Of a stretch of 64,000 bases of DNA, positions 11,781 to 24,199 are shown in pieces. Numbering within the stretch: position 1 is the first letter of the stretch; the number at the start of each line of letters is the position of its first letter. This DNA comes from Adiantum capillus-veneris (taxonomy: Eukaryota > Streptophyta > Polypodiopsida > Polypodiales > Pteridaceae), in NCBI GenBank assembly GCA_014529385.2, contig CM043944.1, positions 86,019,884 to 86,083,883 on the forward strand. Direction: 5' to 3'. Under the pieces are notes generated by a model. That model made no database searches. It had not been told where the DNA came from and saw nothing but the letters and a program-made list of their open reading frames with translations. Both the position numbers and the translations under genes were made by a program.

Positions 11781-12297
11781 TGGATTTCATGCTCTCGTCC
11801 ATGCATATTGTGAAACTAGTGTATCTATCTCACTCTTTATGTTTTTTGATATGTGGGAGCAATTGCTACAATGTACATAGTGTGGTTTATGCAAAAATGG
11901 ATGTTATGATCATTGTCATGTACATACCTTACCACGGAATTGTAACCCTACAGGTAGCATCATGTCATGTTTTCTCTACTTAAAACGTGCTTAAGTTAGG
12001 AAAGACGAGCGTGCCACTTTGAAACACTTGACATGTGTACATTTCTAAACCAAAAATTCCACTATGGAAGGTTTCATGTGTAGCCATAAAATATGTGTCC
12101 AAAATGTGTGTTCTAATACTATTTTCATCTCGATACTCCCTAGACCATGGTGAAGAAAGGCCTTGGGTGCTCGGAGCTACCTTGACGTCTCTCAAGCTGA
12201 ACCGGAGTGTATGAATTAGCTCCAATCAAAAGTTCCAGACAGTCTCTACTGGTGGGACAAGTGAGCCTCAAAGATGCAAAAGTAGTGGGACAACTAG

Positions 12298-14090
12298 ATG
12301 AGCCAGAGTGTCAGGCTGCAGCAGACGAGCTCCCAGCTAAAGTGTAGGTTGACCCCCCTGAATCACTATCATCCTGCTGGTGGAAGCCAACTTAAAATGG
12401 AGCATAGGGCCTGTGAGAGTGGACTAAGCTATCGTGCCCCAAGTGTATTGTCAAGCTGTGGAAAGGGTTGGTATCACCGAAACAACCCAAAGCCAAACCT
12501 GTCTCACAAACAATGAAGCTGACTCTCTAGAGGATGGCTGTAAGCTGCTAATGTTGTTGAGAATTTGTTGTGTACTAGCCAACTACCAACTAATGTAGCT
12601 TTGTGTGCAACCAACCATTGAACATTGTAACTCTCCTTGGATGCTTGCTATCCCACAACCACTCCCAAAAACCTGACAAGAACTTAGATGTGAGACCCTC
12701 CTCCTACCAATGAAGTGTTGCAGCATGACGAGCCTCTCTCCATGCTTCCAATATGTGATGCCCCAAATGAGCTGTGTACTGGAAAAAGGGGGTCCTTGTG
12801 TGATCGACTGAAGGGAAAGAATCCTGCAAGAACCACTCTCTCGGGTCCCACTGCACTCATGCTAGAGGGTGGCTCTCCCAAGCCCAAAGCCTCCAATGTC
12901 CTGTCTCAAGATCTAATGGGTCAGGATCGACACAAGTCCTCCCACAGGTTCCCACAACGTGGATCATCCAAAAAAGCACTCTGCAACCTTTGGAGCCTCT
13001 ACTAAGACTCTATGAAGGTGACCCTCTCCCTGAACCTCAAAGAACATGCAAGGTACTGACTTCGAGCAAACTCAAACTGCAATGAGGACCTCCAACTACT
13101 AGAAGTCTCCCATCTATCTAGGAGTGGCTACCTCTAGAGGGGTAATCCACTCAGCTAGTAAAGCCTCCATAATATTCTCACACATGCTCTACACCCCACT
13201 CATGCCTCATAATTGTATGCTTTGAACCTCTTTGAGCAAGCCTGAAAATTGAAGCCAGTCTCACTAAGTATGCAGGTTGGACCCTGTCATGGGACCCTAA
13301 GAGATGTGAGGCATGTTACCAACCAGGTGGCCTCTCTCTGTGCTAACCATGGGGTTCAAAACAAGAGGCTGCCTCAAGTGCTCCACCGTGCAAGTGGGTT
13401 GAGGCTGCTTTAGGTCACTCCCCAATTTCTCCCAGGACCTAAGCAGGCTTGTAGAAAATTGGTCCTCCAATCTCGTGATCAGACCAACTCTGCGCATCTC
13501 TGTAAAAACCCATCTGATGGATGTGCTCCAAAGGTTGCCTGCATGAGGGAATCAAGCTTGAATTCGGTGAAGCAACAACTCCTTCTAGGGCTCCACCCTT
13601 GGAAGCAATCCTCTGAACACAATCTTCCCAAGGAGGGATCTACTTTGATGTGCCAGGTCGATGATCCCCAATTCCCCCTGAGAACATGGTAAGGTGATGA
13701 CATGCACAGCACTTTGGCCCGGGCTAACTAGGTGTCGCACCCTAAACACATAAAATTCATGATTAGACTCTCCAACTCGCGATGCAGAATCTTGAAAAGA
13801 TCCAACAGGGTGTGATGTACCACATAGTAGCCAAGAACACCCGACTGGACACTACAACTTCTCCTGCCAAAAAGAACCATGCAAAACTCCAATGAAGCAG
13901 TTTCATCCTAATGGATAGGAGGAGGGGAGCAATCTACTGCTCTTGGGATAAGTCCAAGCCAACTTGAAAACCTAGATAGCGTACAACAGTCCATGGGGGG
14001 CTTTGCCTAAAGCCCTCACTCGACGACCAATCAAGCATAGGAACACTGCCAACCCAAAAATCCATTGTCTTCCTCTAGTTGATTAGTGTT
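12298..14090 (-). pseudogene. LINE-1 ORF2 C-terminal region
   Basis: Short minus-strand frames at 13297-13497, 13479-13712 and 12684-12896 lie downstream of the RT palm and share its reading direction. Their content (for example a WDVLG-like segment rendered as SWEKLGSDL near 13410) resembles the thumb and C-terminal part of plant LINE proteins. No complete domain is readable. The assignment rests mainly on position. Confidence 0.5.
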
Positions 14091-14091
14091 C

Positions 14092-14800
14092 CTAATGCAC
14101 AACAAAACACCTCAAGAGCCTTCTCACACTTGTGCAAATTGTCCTCATGGCCCTCCAAGTACATGAATGATTTGTCAGCAAAATCAGTGTCAAGTAGCTC
14201 TTCTCCCCTAATAGGAGCTCTAAACCACGCAAGCCAAGCTCTTGTGAAGTCAAAAATATGCTCATCACCTCAGCATAGAAGAGAAAGAGGAAGGGGGGAA
14301 GAGGGAAACCTTGTCTAACTGAGCACGTGAGCATGAAGTGTTCCCCTCTTCCCCCTGCCAAGAGCACCTGATTGTGTGCACATCTGTAGAGGGTTGACAC
14401 AACTCTGATCCAAGCATCTAAGAACCCTATCCTACTTAAAGTGCCCTCCAAGAAATCCCAGTCAAATCTATCATAAGCCTTCTCAAAATCAAGGAGTATC
14501 ACACGATCCTCTCCTCAAAGATGTTTAAGGGCATATACTTCCCAAAAGGTGAAAATGTTGTCAAGGATACTACACTCCTTGACAAAACCTGTGTTGGTCC
14601 CATGAGTAATGCTCTCAAGTAGTGGTTGAATCCTCAAACTCAGAGCATTGGCTAAGATTTTGTAGGTTGAGTAAGAATGGTGATGGGTCTCTACTATAGA
14701 ATCTCATCCAAGGAGCCTCCCTCCTTGGGAATAAGGTATACCAAGCCCTCACTCATGATGTCGGCTATCTCTCCAGTGTGCCAAATGTACCAGTAGGTGC
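14092..14800 (-). pseudogene. LINE-1 reverse transcriptase domain
   Basis: The minus strand shows LINE RT blocks in order. An ITILTQPTKSYLK-type block lies near 14690, and TGFVKECSILDNI near 14580. LLDFEKAYDRFDWDFL lies near 14490 and contains the first catalytic Asp; SVRQGFPLPPFLFL follows near 14300. The catalytic FADD box reads FADK at 14171-14182 and lies in a shifted frame relative to the main open stretch, so the copy is inactive. The host would use such an enzyme for target-primed reverse transcription. Confidence 0.88.
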
Positions 14801-15307
14801 TACAAAGATCCGAACCAAGCATAACCCACAAATATTCCAAGAAGAAGCTAGGAGTCAAACCATCGTCCCCTCAATAGCTACCTTGGGGAGTGCCTTGAGG
14901 GCCTCATGGAGCTCCTCTGGCTGGAGACGCAGCTCTAGTCTTTGGCGCATCTTCTCAGTAACAAGGCAAGTCATATGTGCCCAAACTTTCTCTCTGCATG
15001 CATCCTGACGCTCTAACTATGGCTCGGCTGACAATAAATCACGGTAAAGATCAGTAGCAATTGCACGCATATCCTTAGGCTCTAAAGCAACTAACCCATG
15101 GGGTCTCCTCAATTGGATGACATTGGTGTGTGAATGGAGGGGACCCAGAGTCTCAGAGAACTCCCGAATAACTCTGTTGCCCACCTAGGTCCAATGAGGT
15201 GCCTGCCAATGAAAGGAAAACTCATGACGCCACTCGTCAATGCTAGTCAAGTCCTGTTGAGCCTACTACATCTACTCCTCCAACCAAGGAAACTTTGGGT
15301 GGTGCTC

Positions 15308-16600
15308 CTACATCGGATGTAAGGAAGCAATGTCCCATTGAAGACGCTTCTCCTTCTCCTTGGCTGACTCTTTGAGGAAAAAGCGACTAAGCTCAATAAG
15401 TCTAGAGTCCACTCTACTAGGAGGGTTGCCCTGACTGCCCAAACTCTCTGTCCAAAGTGCCACCACCCGTTCTCTGAGCTTTGGATCCAACAAGACCCTC
15501 TTAGGGATGTGAAACACTCCTCTATCTATCTGTCACGGTAAAAGTTACTTGCACAAGATTGGAATATGTAGTCCCTACTAGAATGCAGATAGGTCCTCAG
15601 ATGTCACAAATGTGATCACTCGCATAGAAGCAATCTATCCAAGATATATTCTCTCCTCCTACTCTGTAGTCAGAGCGAGAGAAAGACAAGCTGTCTGGGG
15701 GCCGCACAAAGCCTGCATGCTGCCAAACATTTGAAATCCTCAATGTCATACATAAATGTTCCCATGCTGCCAACTCAGCCCCGTGCACATTAGCATGGCG
15801 AGTGATTTGAAAATGTAGTCCCTACAAGAATGCAAATAGGTCCTCTCATGTCACATATGTGATCACTCGCATAGAAGCAATTTATCCATAATAGATTTGC
15901 TCCTCCTACTCTGCACTCAGAGCGAGAGAAAGACAAGATTTTTGGGGGCCGCACAAAGCTTGCATACTACCAAACATCTGAAATCCTCAAGGTCATACAT
16001 AAACATTCCCATGTTGCCAACTCAGCCCCGTACACATTAGCATGGCTATCTTCAATCCTATTGGGATCCTCCAACATGTTGAAGTCTCCCCCGACACACC
16101 ACTGCTCTACATGTGCGGCAAGGACTCTACAATATGTGACCAAAATTCAACCTGTGCACTTGCCACATTGGGTGCATGAATATTCAAGAATCCCATGAGG
16201 CAACAATGAACCTGCATAGTCAGTGAGAAAAAACCGATGTTGTAATAGCAGCCACTCTTGCTATCTTTGACGCTGGCTTTGATGGGGAGTAATCCGCATC
16301 CGAATGACCCCAAGATAATTGTGATTGTAGAGTCTGTCTAGCCCAAGCCCAAAAAGAGATTGTCATCCGTCAGGATACATCCTTTGTTAAGATTCCTCAT
16401 GCACATGTACATAGCAGGGTGTACTTTACATTTTAGCAAGAAGTGTACCACAATGTGCTTGCATCCTACTGCATTCGATGGCGTCACAGAGAACTTGGCC
16501 AATGGCCATGGAGTCTGTATCAAATGTGTCACTCCCAAGTCTCCCGTGTGATGGGAGAACTCAAGAGCTTGAACCTGAAGCGATTCCATCATTGAGTTCA
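15308..16600 (-). pseudogene. LINE-1 endonuclease region and linker
   Basis: Minus-strand frames at 16107-16313 and 15597-15788 carry endonuclease-like signatures: NIHAPN followed by FW, and later SDYRVGGENISWIDCFYAS, matching the S.IDRFY.S strand at the end of AP-type endonucleases. The frame at 15308-15517 lies between EN and RT and looks like the usual charged linker. A 247-bp tandem duplication (15551-16044) falls in the endonuclease and breaks the frame. Confidence 0.7.
15551..16044. repeat. 247-bp tandem duplication inside LINE-1
   Basis: 15551-15797 and 15798-16044 align at a constant offset of 247 with no indel that I can see. Examples are ATGTAGTCCCTAC at 15566 and 15813, and TAGCATGGC at 15791 and 16038. 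The copies differ by scattered substitutions, so the duplication is old. 247 is not a multiple of three, so it shifts the reading frame. Confidence 0.88.
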
Positions 16601-16984
16601 GAGTTCACTTAGTCTGGTCCCTGCCACATAGTGAGAAAAAGAAACCAACCATTGTGTCTAGGGCTTATGCCCCTCTAGATGATAGAAATATTACATGGAC
16701 TATGAAGCAAGCCGCCTCAAATTCGGGATAGAAATCATAAAGAAAGTGTGTGAAGTTGTAGGTTAAGAAGTCCCACCTACAACGGATGTCAAAACTAGTC
16801 AGTCCTCAAGGGACTGCTGCAAAAGGTGACATGTGCACCAATAGAGAATTCCGCAAGAATGGCTGCTCCTCTCTCGTCGGGTTGCTCATGGCAAAAGCAC
16901 TACCAAGAGACCTCCTAGCTGTTGATGAAAATCATGTCCCTTGATCCAACTGTGATAAAGGAGAGGGATTGGATGACGAAGCAA

Positions 16985-17105
16985 GGGGGCTAGAGGGTGG
17001 AATGGGAGGTGGCAAGGGGATGATAACGGGGGGGATGGGGGAAGGTGGAGGTGATGGAGATGAGAGAGTAGGGAAAGTGGGCAAAGTGGGAGGAGGAGGG
17101 GTTGT
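16985..17105 (+). other. G-run tract, quadruplex-prone
   Basis: The plus strand carries many runs of three or more G within 120 bases, including one of seven. Such a pattern can fold into G-quadruplexes in vitro. It is C-rich and proline-coding on the LINE-1 strand, which may be its origin. Confidence 0.4.
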
Positions 17106-17462
17106 CAAAGGAAAAGATGAGGTGGAAGGGGTATCTGTGGGCTCATCCTGCTATAAGGGGTCAAAATGGTTCCCTACGGCAACTCACTACTATCAACCTG
17201 GTGCAGGTTGACCACTAGGGGTGCCGAGCTGAGGTGGTGGTCCCTAGCAACATCAACCATGGACTTTCTCCCAGTCCTCCTCTACCTATGCACCAATTTT
17301 GAAGGAAGAACCCACCTAAGCTCCATGTGTCTCTACCTGTTGGGCCTGGCCAGCCTTAGGAGACTGTGTCTGGGTCTATGCCACGAGTGGAGGCCTCCTC
17401 CGTGGATAGGCCTTTGCAAGATGGCCCATTTGTCAACAAATGAAGTACTAATTCAGGAGCCT

Positions 17463-17812
17463 GAGTATTCCACACTCTCATGTAACCAACCACCTCTCAC
17501 CCAAGGTAGTAAAACAACCCTCGGAAGGGTGTGGATATCTTGAAGCAGAATGCATATTGTAGGTATGCATGTTGCCTTGGCAATGATAGAAGATGCCGTG
17601 TTAGGTGTCTCTAAGACATTCCCAATCTTGGAGACCCGAGTACTCCACACTCGAAGGAACCAACCACCACTCACTCGAGGTAGTAAAACAACCTTTGGGA
17701 GGGTCTGAGTGTCTCAAACTGGAACGCATATGGTAGGTATGCATGTTGCCTTGGTAGTGATAGAAGCTGTCGTGCGAGGTGTTTCCAAGAAAGTGCCAAT
17801 CTTGGAGCTTAT
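17463..17812. repeat. 175-bp tandem duplication in LINE-1 ORF1 region
   Basis: GAGTATTCCACACTC at 17463 recurs as GAGTACTCCACACTC at 17638, an offset of 175. Similarity continues through a GGTAGTAAAACAACC block and a TATGCATGTTGCCTTGG block. Substitutions are scattered across the copies. Confidence 0.82.
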
Positions 17813-18038
17813 CTTTAAAAGTCAAGGGAGGTACTCTCTCCTCATGCTGGGGGAGAATACTGAGATGGGTAGGTTTGCCTCCTCTACAAGAGCATCAGTA
17901 GTTGTCGTGCGAGGTGTCTCCAAGACAGTCCCAATCTTGGAGCCTATCTTTAAAATTCAAGGGAGGTACTCTCTCTTCACACTGGGGGAGAAGACTGAGA
18001 TGGGTAGGTATGCCTCCTCAACAAGAGCATCAGTAGTT
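17769..18038. repeat. 135-bp tandem duplication (45 codons)
   Basis: GTCGTGCGAGG occurs at 17769 and 17904, and the sequences that follow match at an offset of 135 through GAGCATCAGTAGTTG. The length is exactly 45 codons, so it would preserve a reading frame. It overlaps the second unit of the 175-bp duplication. Confidence 0.85.
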
Positions 18039-18536
18039 GGGTCAAAGCCATGGTGCCTCTGTTGAAAATGTGCTTTGATTAGCTCGGATGGCCAAGGGGC
18101 TCATCATTGCAATGACCTTGGAAACCATCTAGGATGTCTCAAACTCTATCTGATAGTAGCCATGCTTGAGAAACTGAACATCGATGATCTTTCCCACCTC
18201 TGCTAAAAGGCAGGCCTAGAGGAGATCACGCACCTCCCCTCTACTAGGTCGGGTGGTGTCGATGATCTTGCAGATGATGGAGGTTGCCTAGAAGCACTCC
18301 ACCTCTGCTGCAAGGCTTGCTTGTTATGTCAGTGAGAGAGAAATTTGGATGGTGGGCTTTGCAAGGTTGGGCGAGGGGGCTTTGTGAGAGTCACTTTGGG
18401 GTAGAGCATGAGCCTCCATCTGTGTCTGCTATTGTTGTGAAGAAAAGGGGCAAGTGAAGACAAACCTATGAGAGAGCGTCAGCAAGCAATGTCAAAAAGA
18501 CATCACTCTCAAAGCAAAGTCACAGCATAGTATCAT

Positions 18537-18793
18537 GGGGGGATGGGGGCGATGATGGCAATGAAGGATGTTGACAAAGAAGCAGGCGAGCAGGCGGCAG
18601 CATGGGGGGAAGTAGCAAGAGATTCACGTTGGCAAAGGAGGGGATGGACTGAGGAGAAAAGGCAACATTGGGCAAGCTGGGGGGTGCAACACAAAGGGAG
18701 AGGGAAGGGGAAGCTGGGGGGATGGGGCAGGGCAATGCTTGGGGATGGAGAAAGGGCAACACAAGGGGGAGGGGCCTGTGGGGAGGGAGACAC
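18537..18793 (+). other. G-rich stretch, proline-coding on the minus strand
   Basis: Runs such as GGGGGG and AGGGGGAGGGG recur. On the minus strand three frames give Pro/Ser/Leu-rich peptides typical of low-complexity DNA. I treat it as the 5' end of LINE-1 or a simple-sequence relic, not as a gene. Confidence 0.35.
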
Positions 18794-19640
18794 ATAGTAT
18801 CAACAAAGATATTGACCTCAAGTGAAGTTATTTTTGATAGTTTACTTGTGCAAACTATCCTCAATGCATTGCCAAACTCTTGCCAGACTTTTGCTAGTAC
18901 TTGGAGACTTATGACCCAAGGAAACCCTCAAGCTATCAAGTTTGATGCATTTTGCACATTGTTGTTACAAGAGTCACTTTCAAGAAATAATAGGGCTAAA
19001 TAGCATGCAATTGAATAGGACTTTGTTGCTGCTTAAAGAAATGGTAGTGATAGCAATGTAGCCATTTCTCATGGTTCTTTAGTGAGTAGCAAATCACCTG
19101 TATCTAGTGCTTTTGCTAGAAGAAATTGGTTTGGGAATTTCAATGAAAAATACAAGAAGAAGATGTGTTTTCATCATTGCAATGCTAATGATCACTTCAT
19201 AAAGCAATGTCCTAAGTTGAAGGCAAAAGAGACCAGGAAGAAAGAGGTTTGATCTACCACAATTGCAGCTACTGTAGAATCTTCTAGAAATGGCGATTGT
19301 GTTGTTAATGCAAATGTAGAGTGTGCATTTAGTGTAGAGTGCACTTATGATCCTTCTTTTCATGATTTGTGTATGTTAGTTGCTTCAAAGTCAATTGTTT
19401 GGTACTTTCATACCGGTGCTACAAAGCACATTACTTTGCAGCATGACTCGGTTGCCTCTCTCGAGGCTATCCTCATGAGAATACAATCACTTGTGCCAAC
19501 AATGTATGTTATCCAATCAAAAGAGTTGGAAAAATTGTGCTCACTCTCACAAATGGAAATTCTTTCACATTTGTTGATGCACTTTATGTACCATGCAATT
19601 CTAAAACAAACAAAAAATCCAAGGCAAAAGAGATCCTTAA
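18794..19640 (+). pseudogene. Copia gag-protease fragment
   Basis: Plus-strand frames show a gag segment with LNALPNSCQTFAS (near 18865) and a zinc knuckle CFHHCNANDHFIKQC (near 19170-19215), spacing CX2C-X4-H-X4-C. The protease block WYFHTGATKHIT follows near 19400, where the usual sequence is WYxDTGAT; the catalytic Asp is His. VLTLTNGNSFTFVDALYVP (near 19530) matches the later protease strand. The frame breaks several times. It is truncated on both sides and joins a gypsy RT piece near 19640. I see no LTR. Confidence 0.75.
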
Positions 19641-20265
19641 GAAAAAGTATGTAGACGCTTTAATGAATTTATTAGAGGAGTTTCAACTTGTATTTCTTAG
19701 TGATTTACCAGATGGCTTGTCTCCATCATGTAGATCAATGTATTAATGTTGAGCCACTTTGAGGCAAAGAAGTGGAAAATAAATTAATGGAATACTTAAA
19801 CAAAGGCTTTATTAGGCCTAGTTCTAGTCCATGGAATACTCAAACAAAGGCTTTATTAGGCCTAGTTCTAGTCCATGGACATCACCTATGATTCTCTTGG
19901 TAAAGAAAAAGTATGGATCTATGCAGATGTGCATACATTATAGGACTCTAAATGAGATAACAATTAAGAACAAGTATCTGATCCCGAGTATAGATGAGTT
20001 TTTGATCAACTTTTTGGATCAAAGTACTTTTCAAAGATAAATGTAAGATCTAGTTATCTCATGGGGTTAGAATTAGACTAGAATATGTTGCAAATATAAC
20101 ATTTAGAACACATTTTGGACATTTTGAGTTCTTGGTTATGCCATTTGGGCTAGCCAATGCACCAACAAACATTTATTACACTTATGGACAGTGTTCTACA
20201 TTCGTACTTAGAAAAATTTTAGTAGTTTTCTTGGATGATATTCTTGTGTATTGTAAAACCCTAAT
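19641..20265 (+). pseudogene. Gypsy reverse transcriptase fragment
   Basis: The order is LLEEFQLVFLSDLPDGL (near 19670), then GFIRPSSSPWTSPM and KYGSMQMCIHYRTLNE (19840-19960). Next comes HFEFLVMPFGLANAPT (20120-20165), then VVFLDDILVY (20220-20255), with the catalytic LDD intact. This is the N-terminal two thirds of a Ty3/gypsy RT, with frameshifts between blocks and a 44-bp duplication. RNase H and integrase are absent. It is unrelated to the Copia-type fragment directly upstream. Confidence 0.85.
19788..19875. repeat. 44-bp tandem duplication in the gypsy RT fragment
   Basis: 19788-19831 is repeated at 19832-19875 with one substitution in the part I compared (TACTTAAAC against TACTCAAAC). 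It is recent compared with the surrounding decay, and 44 is not a multiple of three. Confidence 0.9.
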
Positions 20266-20430
20266 ATGCAAAGGCAGTTGTGGGGGTATAGGGGCCAACC
20301 AAGGATCAGTCAAGCTAGGTAGGAATGGTGGACGACACAATTGAGCTAGGAAAAATTGCTAGCAACACTTGCAACTAGAATGCCACTACTTGAATGAGCA
20401 AGGAAGAACTAAGAGTGCATAAGACATAGA

Positions 20431-22048
20431 TTGTTGGTAGATATACTAAGCATATTGACTCTAAACAAGAGATCACTAGAGAAATCAATGGCACATTTCA
20501 ACAAAATGGAAAGTACCAAGAGTGACAAAACTTTTCAAGCTCTCAAAAAGATGCCCGTTCAAAAAGTAGAGGTCGAAGATGCTCTCACTATGGTTTCCCC
20601 TTCGACACTAATCAAGAAGCAGCTAGTAGAGATAGCGAGCTCTACGCGAGTGTTTGGTTTCATGGGCAGGGTGCTTGCCAAAGCCAAATTGGTTGATTAG
20701 ATCTATAGCCGAAATATTCTAAGCCAAAGTAGCTTTGTGGTGTTTTCACAATACCTTGCAAAATGTTTCTTTTTAGTCCAATTCAATGATGCAGCAGTGG
20801 TGGCCAAAATTATATTTAAAACACCTCTTTTCTTCAATTGCTTGACAATATGTGTACTCCCTTGCGATCCCTCCTTTGAATCTAATGATGCTTTCAAGTA
20901 CATGTGTTGGATCTGGGTGGAGTTTGTCAATCTCTCGGTGTAGCTTAGGAATAATTTGAATGACTTAACAGCCTCACTCGGCACCCCATTGTTCGTGCCA
21001 TCTTGTAGAGCAACAGGCACTACGACAAGTAAGGTTTGCCTCTGGAGGGACCTCAAATAGCCCCATGCCAAGAATCTTGTTGTGAATGTGGGGGTTGTCT
21101 TAAAGATCATCCCACTCAACTTTGGCTTCTTTGGTGCATGCTTTAAGTGCAACAAGTTCAAGCATATTGCAAGGTCCTACCCCGTTGCTACGATCTTGAC
21201 AATAGGTTCTTTGGATGGGGAAAGAGATGAGCAAGCAACACCCCAATAGCCACTACAAACAAGATTCCACCATAGAAAAGCACAAAACAATTTGGAAAGT
21301 ATAAGCATCCCAAAGATAGCATGAAATCCTTTGAGAAATCAAAGAAATCCACACAAGCACAACACAGCAACGGAAAGACCACCCGTGGTCACTGTTTCTT
21401 GTCCGCTACTCATCAAAAAACATCATCCCTAGTTGAAACACCACCCCTAGCTACCATTTCTCATCCTCTTCTCAACAAAAAAATAACAAATCTAGTGGTC
21501 CAAAATATCATGCAAGAAGGATGAAGGATGGTAGCATGTTTCCAATATCTCATGCCAGGGTGATGGGCCAACAGAAAGAATTCCCATCACATAACCCCAA
21601 AACCACCTTTTTGTATGACAATCTCTTTGATGTGCTGCAAGATATTGAATTCAAGAATCTCAAGACAACTGAGTTGGCTGGGAAAATACCAATGGAGGAG
21701 GACAATAGGAAAGAGACTACAAAGGAAGAGTTATCAAGGTGGAGAAGTTTGTATCCCTTTCTCAATGGTGGATGGTATTGAATGTGAAGGGTAACTTTGA
21801 AAACCCAGAAGAAGAACACCTTATTTTGAAAAGAAGTCAAGAAAGGTAAGGAAGTCAATTGGTGGTCCATCCAAGAGCATCACCTAGATGCCTTCAGCAA
21901 AAGAAAGCAAGCAATGGGGAAGAAGATGATTTTCTATGAAGAGGGAGTTGACGGGTACAACAGTGTCCTTACTATTGTGGATAGGGAATTTGAGCCTAAG
22001 GTAATCCTAAATCACTCCTCTGGGAGAGCTCTAGAAATGAGTGGGCAG
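20431..22048 (+). pseudogene. LINE-2 ORF1-like region (DUF4283-like, zinc knuckle)
   Basis: The plus-strand frame opens with charged sequence, then shows FSQYLAKCFFLVQFNDAA, a PLFFNCLTICVLPCDPSF segment, and WVEFVNLSV (20740-20940). In plant LINE ORF1 proteins and related DUF4283 proteins these correspond to the F.F...A...L, PLFLKPW.P.F and VWV.L.NLP.. strands. A knuckle-like CFKCNKFKHIARSYP (near 21140-21185) follows, with the last Cys changed to Tyr. Stops interrupt it. 21190-22048 continues in low-complexity coding style with no motif. ORF1 proteins bind the element RNA. Copia-C starts at 22049. Confidence 0.6.
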
Positions 22049-23156
<1,108 letters not shown>

Positions 23157-23284
23157 CTTGGCATCAGGCGCTCTTCTTAGCATCGGCCTTGACATAGCAA
23201 GAGCAAGAGAGAGCAGTCTGGCTCTCCTCTAGCGTAGCCTTGACATTGGATACCCTCATGTGGCACAGCCTCTCCATCGGGTCT

Positions 23285-23289
23285 CCTCC
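23285..23289. other. Target-site duplication of Gypsy-F, left
   Basis: CCTCC immediately precedes the left LTR and the same five bases occur at 34387-34391 just after the right LTR. A five-base duplication is normal for gypsy integrases and shows that both ends of Gypsy-F are original. Confidence 0.88.
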
Positions 23290-23775
23290 TGGAATTGGAG
23301 TCGATCTCTTGAGATAGCTAATTCCAGTGTTAGAAGATTTCAGCTACTAGTGTTAAAAGATTTCAGACAGTAGACTAGACAAAAATCAGAAACTGGACTG
23401 GAATTTGGATACTGGAATAAGAATCAGACTATGTACTGAGAACAATATTTAGATTCAGATTCAGAGTACTGGACACAAAGTAAGTGTGACTGGAATATCT
23501 GCCATGATTGGGATTATAGGTAAAAGATTACAGTGAGTATGATATGATTTACAGAGAGAGTACAACCGACAACAACTACCAATGATTGACAACTCAAGTA
23601 CAAATGTCACCAAAATGCTAACCCAAATGCCAACAATTGCCAACTTGATTATGTAATGGGCCCTATTTATACACCTTAGGTTTACCATAGTAATTACCAT
23701 AGTAATTACTAACTAATTCGCTGCTCGTCTCATAAGAGAACGTTCCCACTTGGTGAAACTATCCAGCCGTCTACA
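23290..23775 (-). repeat. Gypsy-F 3' LTR
   Basis: It reads TGGAATTGG...TCTACA on the plus strand (TG...CA both ways). It matches 33903-34386 across its whole length with scattered differences. A TATA box, TATAAATAG on the minus strand, lies at 23663-23671. Confidence 0.94.
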
Positions 23776-23792
23776 TCCTTCCCTTCTTTCTT
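23776..23792 (-). promoter_or_regulatory. Gypsy-F polypurine tract
   Basis: On the minus strand AAGAAAGAAGGGAAGGA abuts the 3' LTR start TGTAGA. All 17 bases are purines. Confidence 0.93.
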
Positions 23793-24199
23793 GAATTTTG
23801 GCAAGATTCCAAAATTTATGAAAAATTCCCCTGTGTGATTCTGATTTGAGACCGAAATATCCATCGTCTGGTTCTGATGTTGGGGATTGGACTTTACCAA
23901 TGACAGAGTGGCCATACAAAGATTGTGAGAGACAGCCGAAAAGGCCAAGGTATTGCAAGAGGCAGCTCAAAAGGCCAAGGTAGAGCTCTCATCGTCTACA
24001 CAAACTGATATCAACCTTCCAGCTGAGGAAGAAAATTTGCCACTGAATTCTGAGATGGAACTACCCATTATCCTTCCATTGAACCATCTTCCATTTGCCC
24101 TTTGACCTGGATGGCATCTAAGAAGTCCCAGTACCAGCATTCTCCTTCTAAATCAGTCGGTAAATGGCCTCCTGTTCAAGCTGATCCCACCTTTCTGTG

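Larger units (their letters stand above)
16960..18500 (-). pseudogene. LINE-1 ORF1-like region
   Basis: This stretch lies 5' of the endonuclease in element orientation, the place of LINE ORF1. Minus-strand frames at 17453-17674 and 17601-17825 are related to each other, carrying variants of SSVEYSGLQDWECL, because the DNA is tandemly duplicated. I cannot recognise an RNA-binding domain or zinc knuckle. The plus-strand frame at 17709-18065 also shows the internal repeat but has no independent support. Position is the main evidence. Confidence 0.4.
11980..18860 (-). mobile_element. LINE-1, decayed non-LTR retrotransposon
   Basis: Read on the minus strand, the order is a proline-rich ORF1-like region (18.8-16.9 kb), an endonuclease-like region (16.6-15.6 kb), a linker (about 15.4 kb), reverse transcriptase (14.8-14.0 kb) and a long C-terminal part (13.9-12.3 kb). 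This is the plan of a plant LINE. No poly-A tail or target duplication is visible at either end, so the limits are approximate. Stops, frameshifts and tandem duplications disrupt it throughout. Confidence 0.75.

Noticed and set aside
18520-18864. Proline-rich minus-strand frames and Gly-rich plus-strand frames
   Set aside because: Low-complexity G-rich DNA gives open frames on both strands. There is no domain support.
20703-21161. Minus-strand 152-residue open frame
   Set aside because: It is antisense to the LINE-2 ORF1-like region, whose plus-strand reading shows a recognisable order of motifs.
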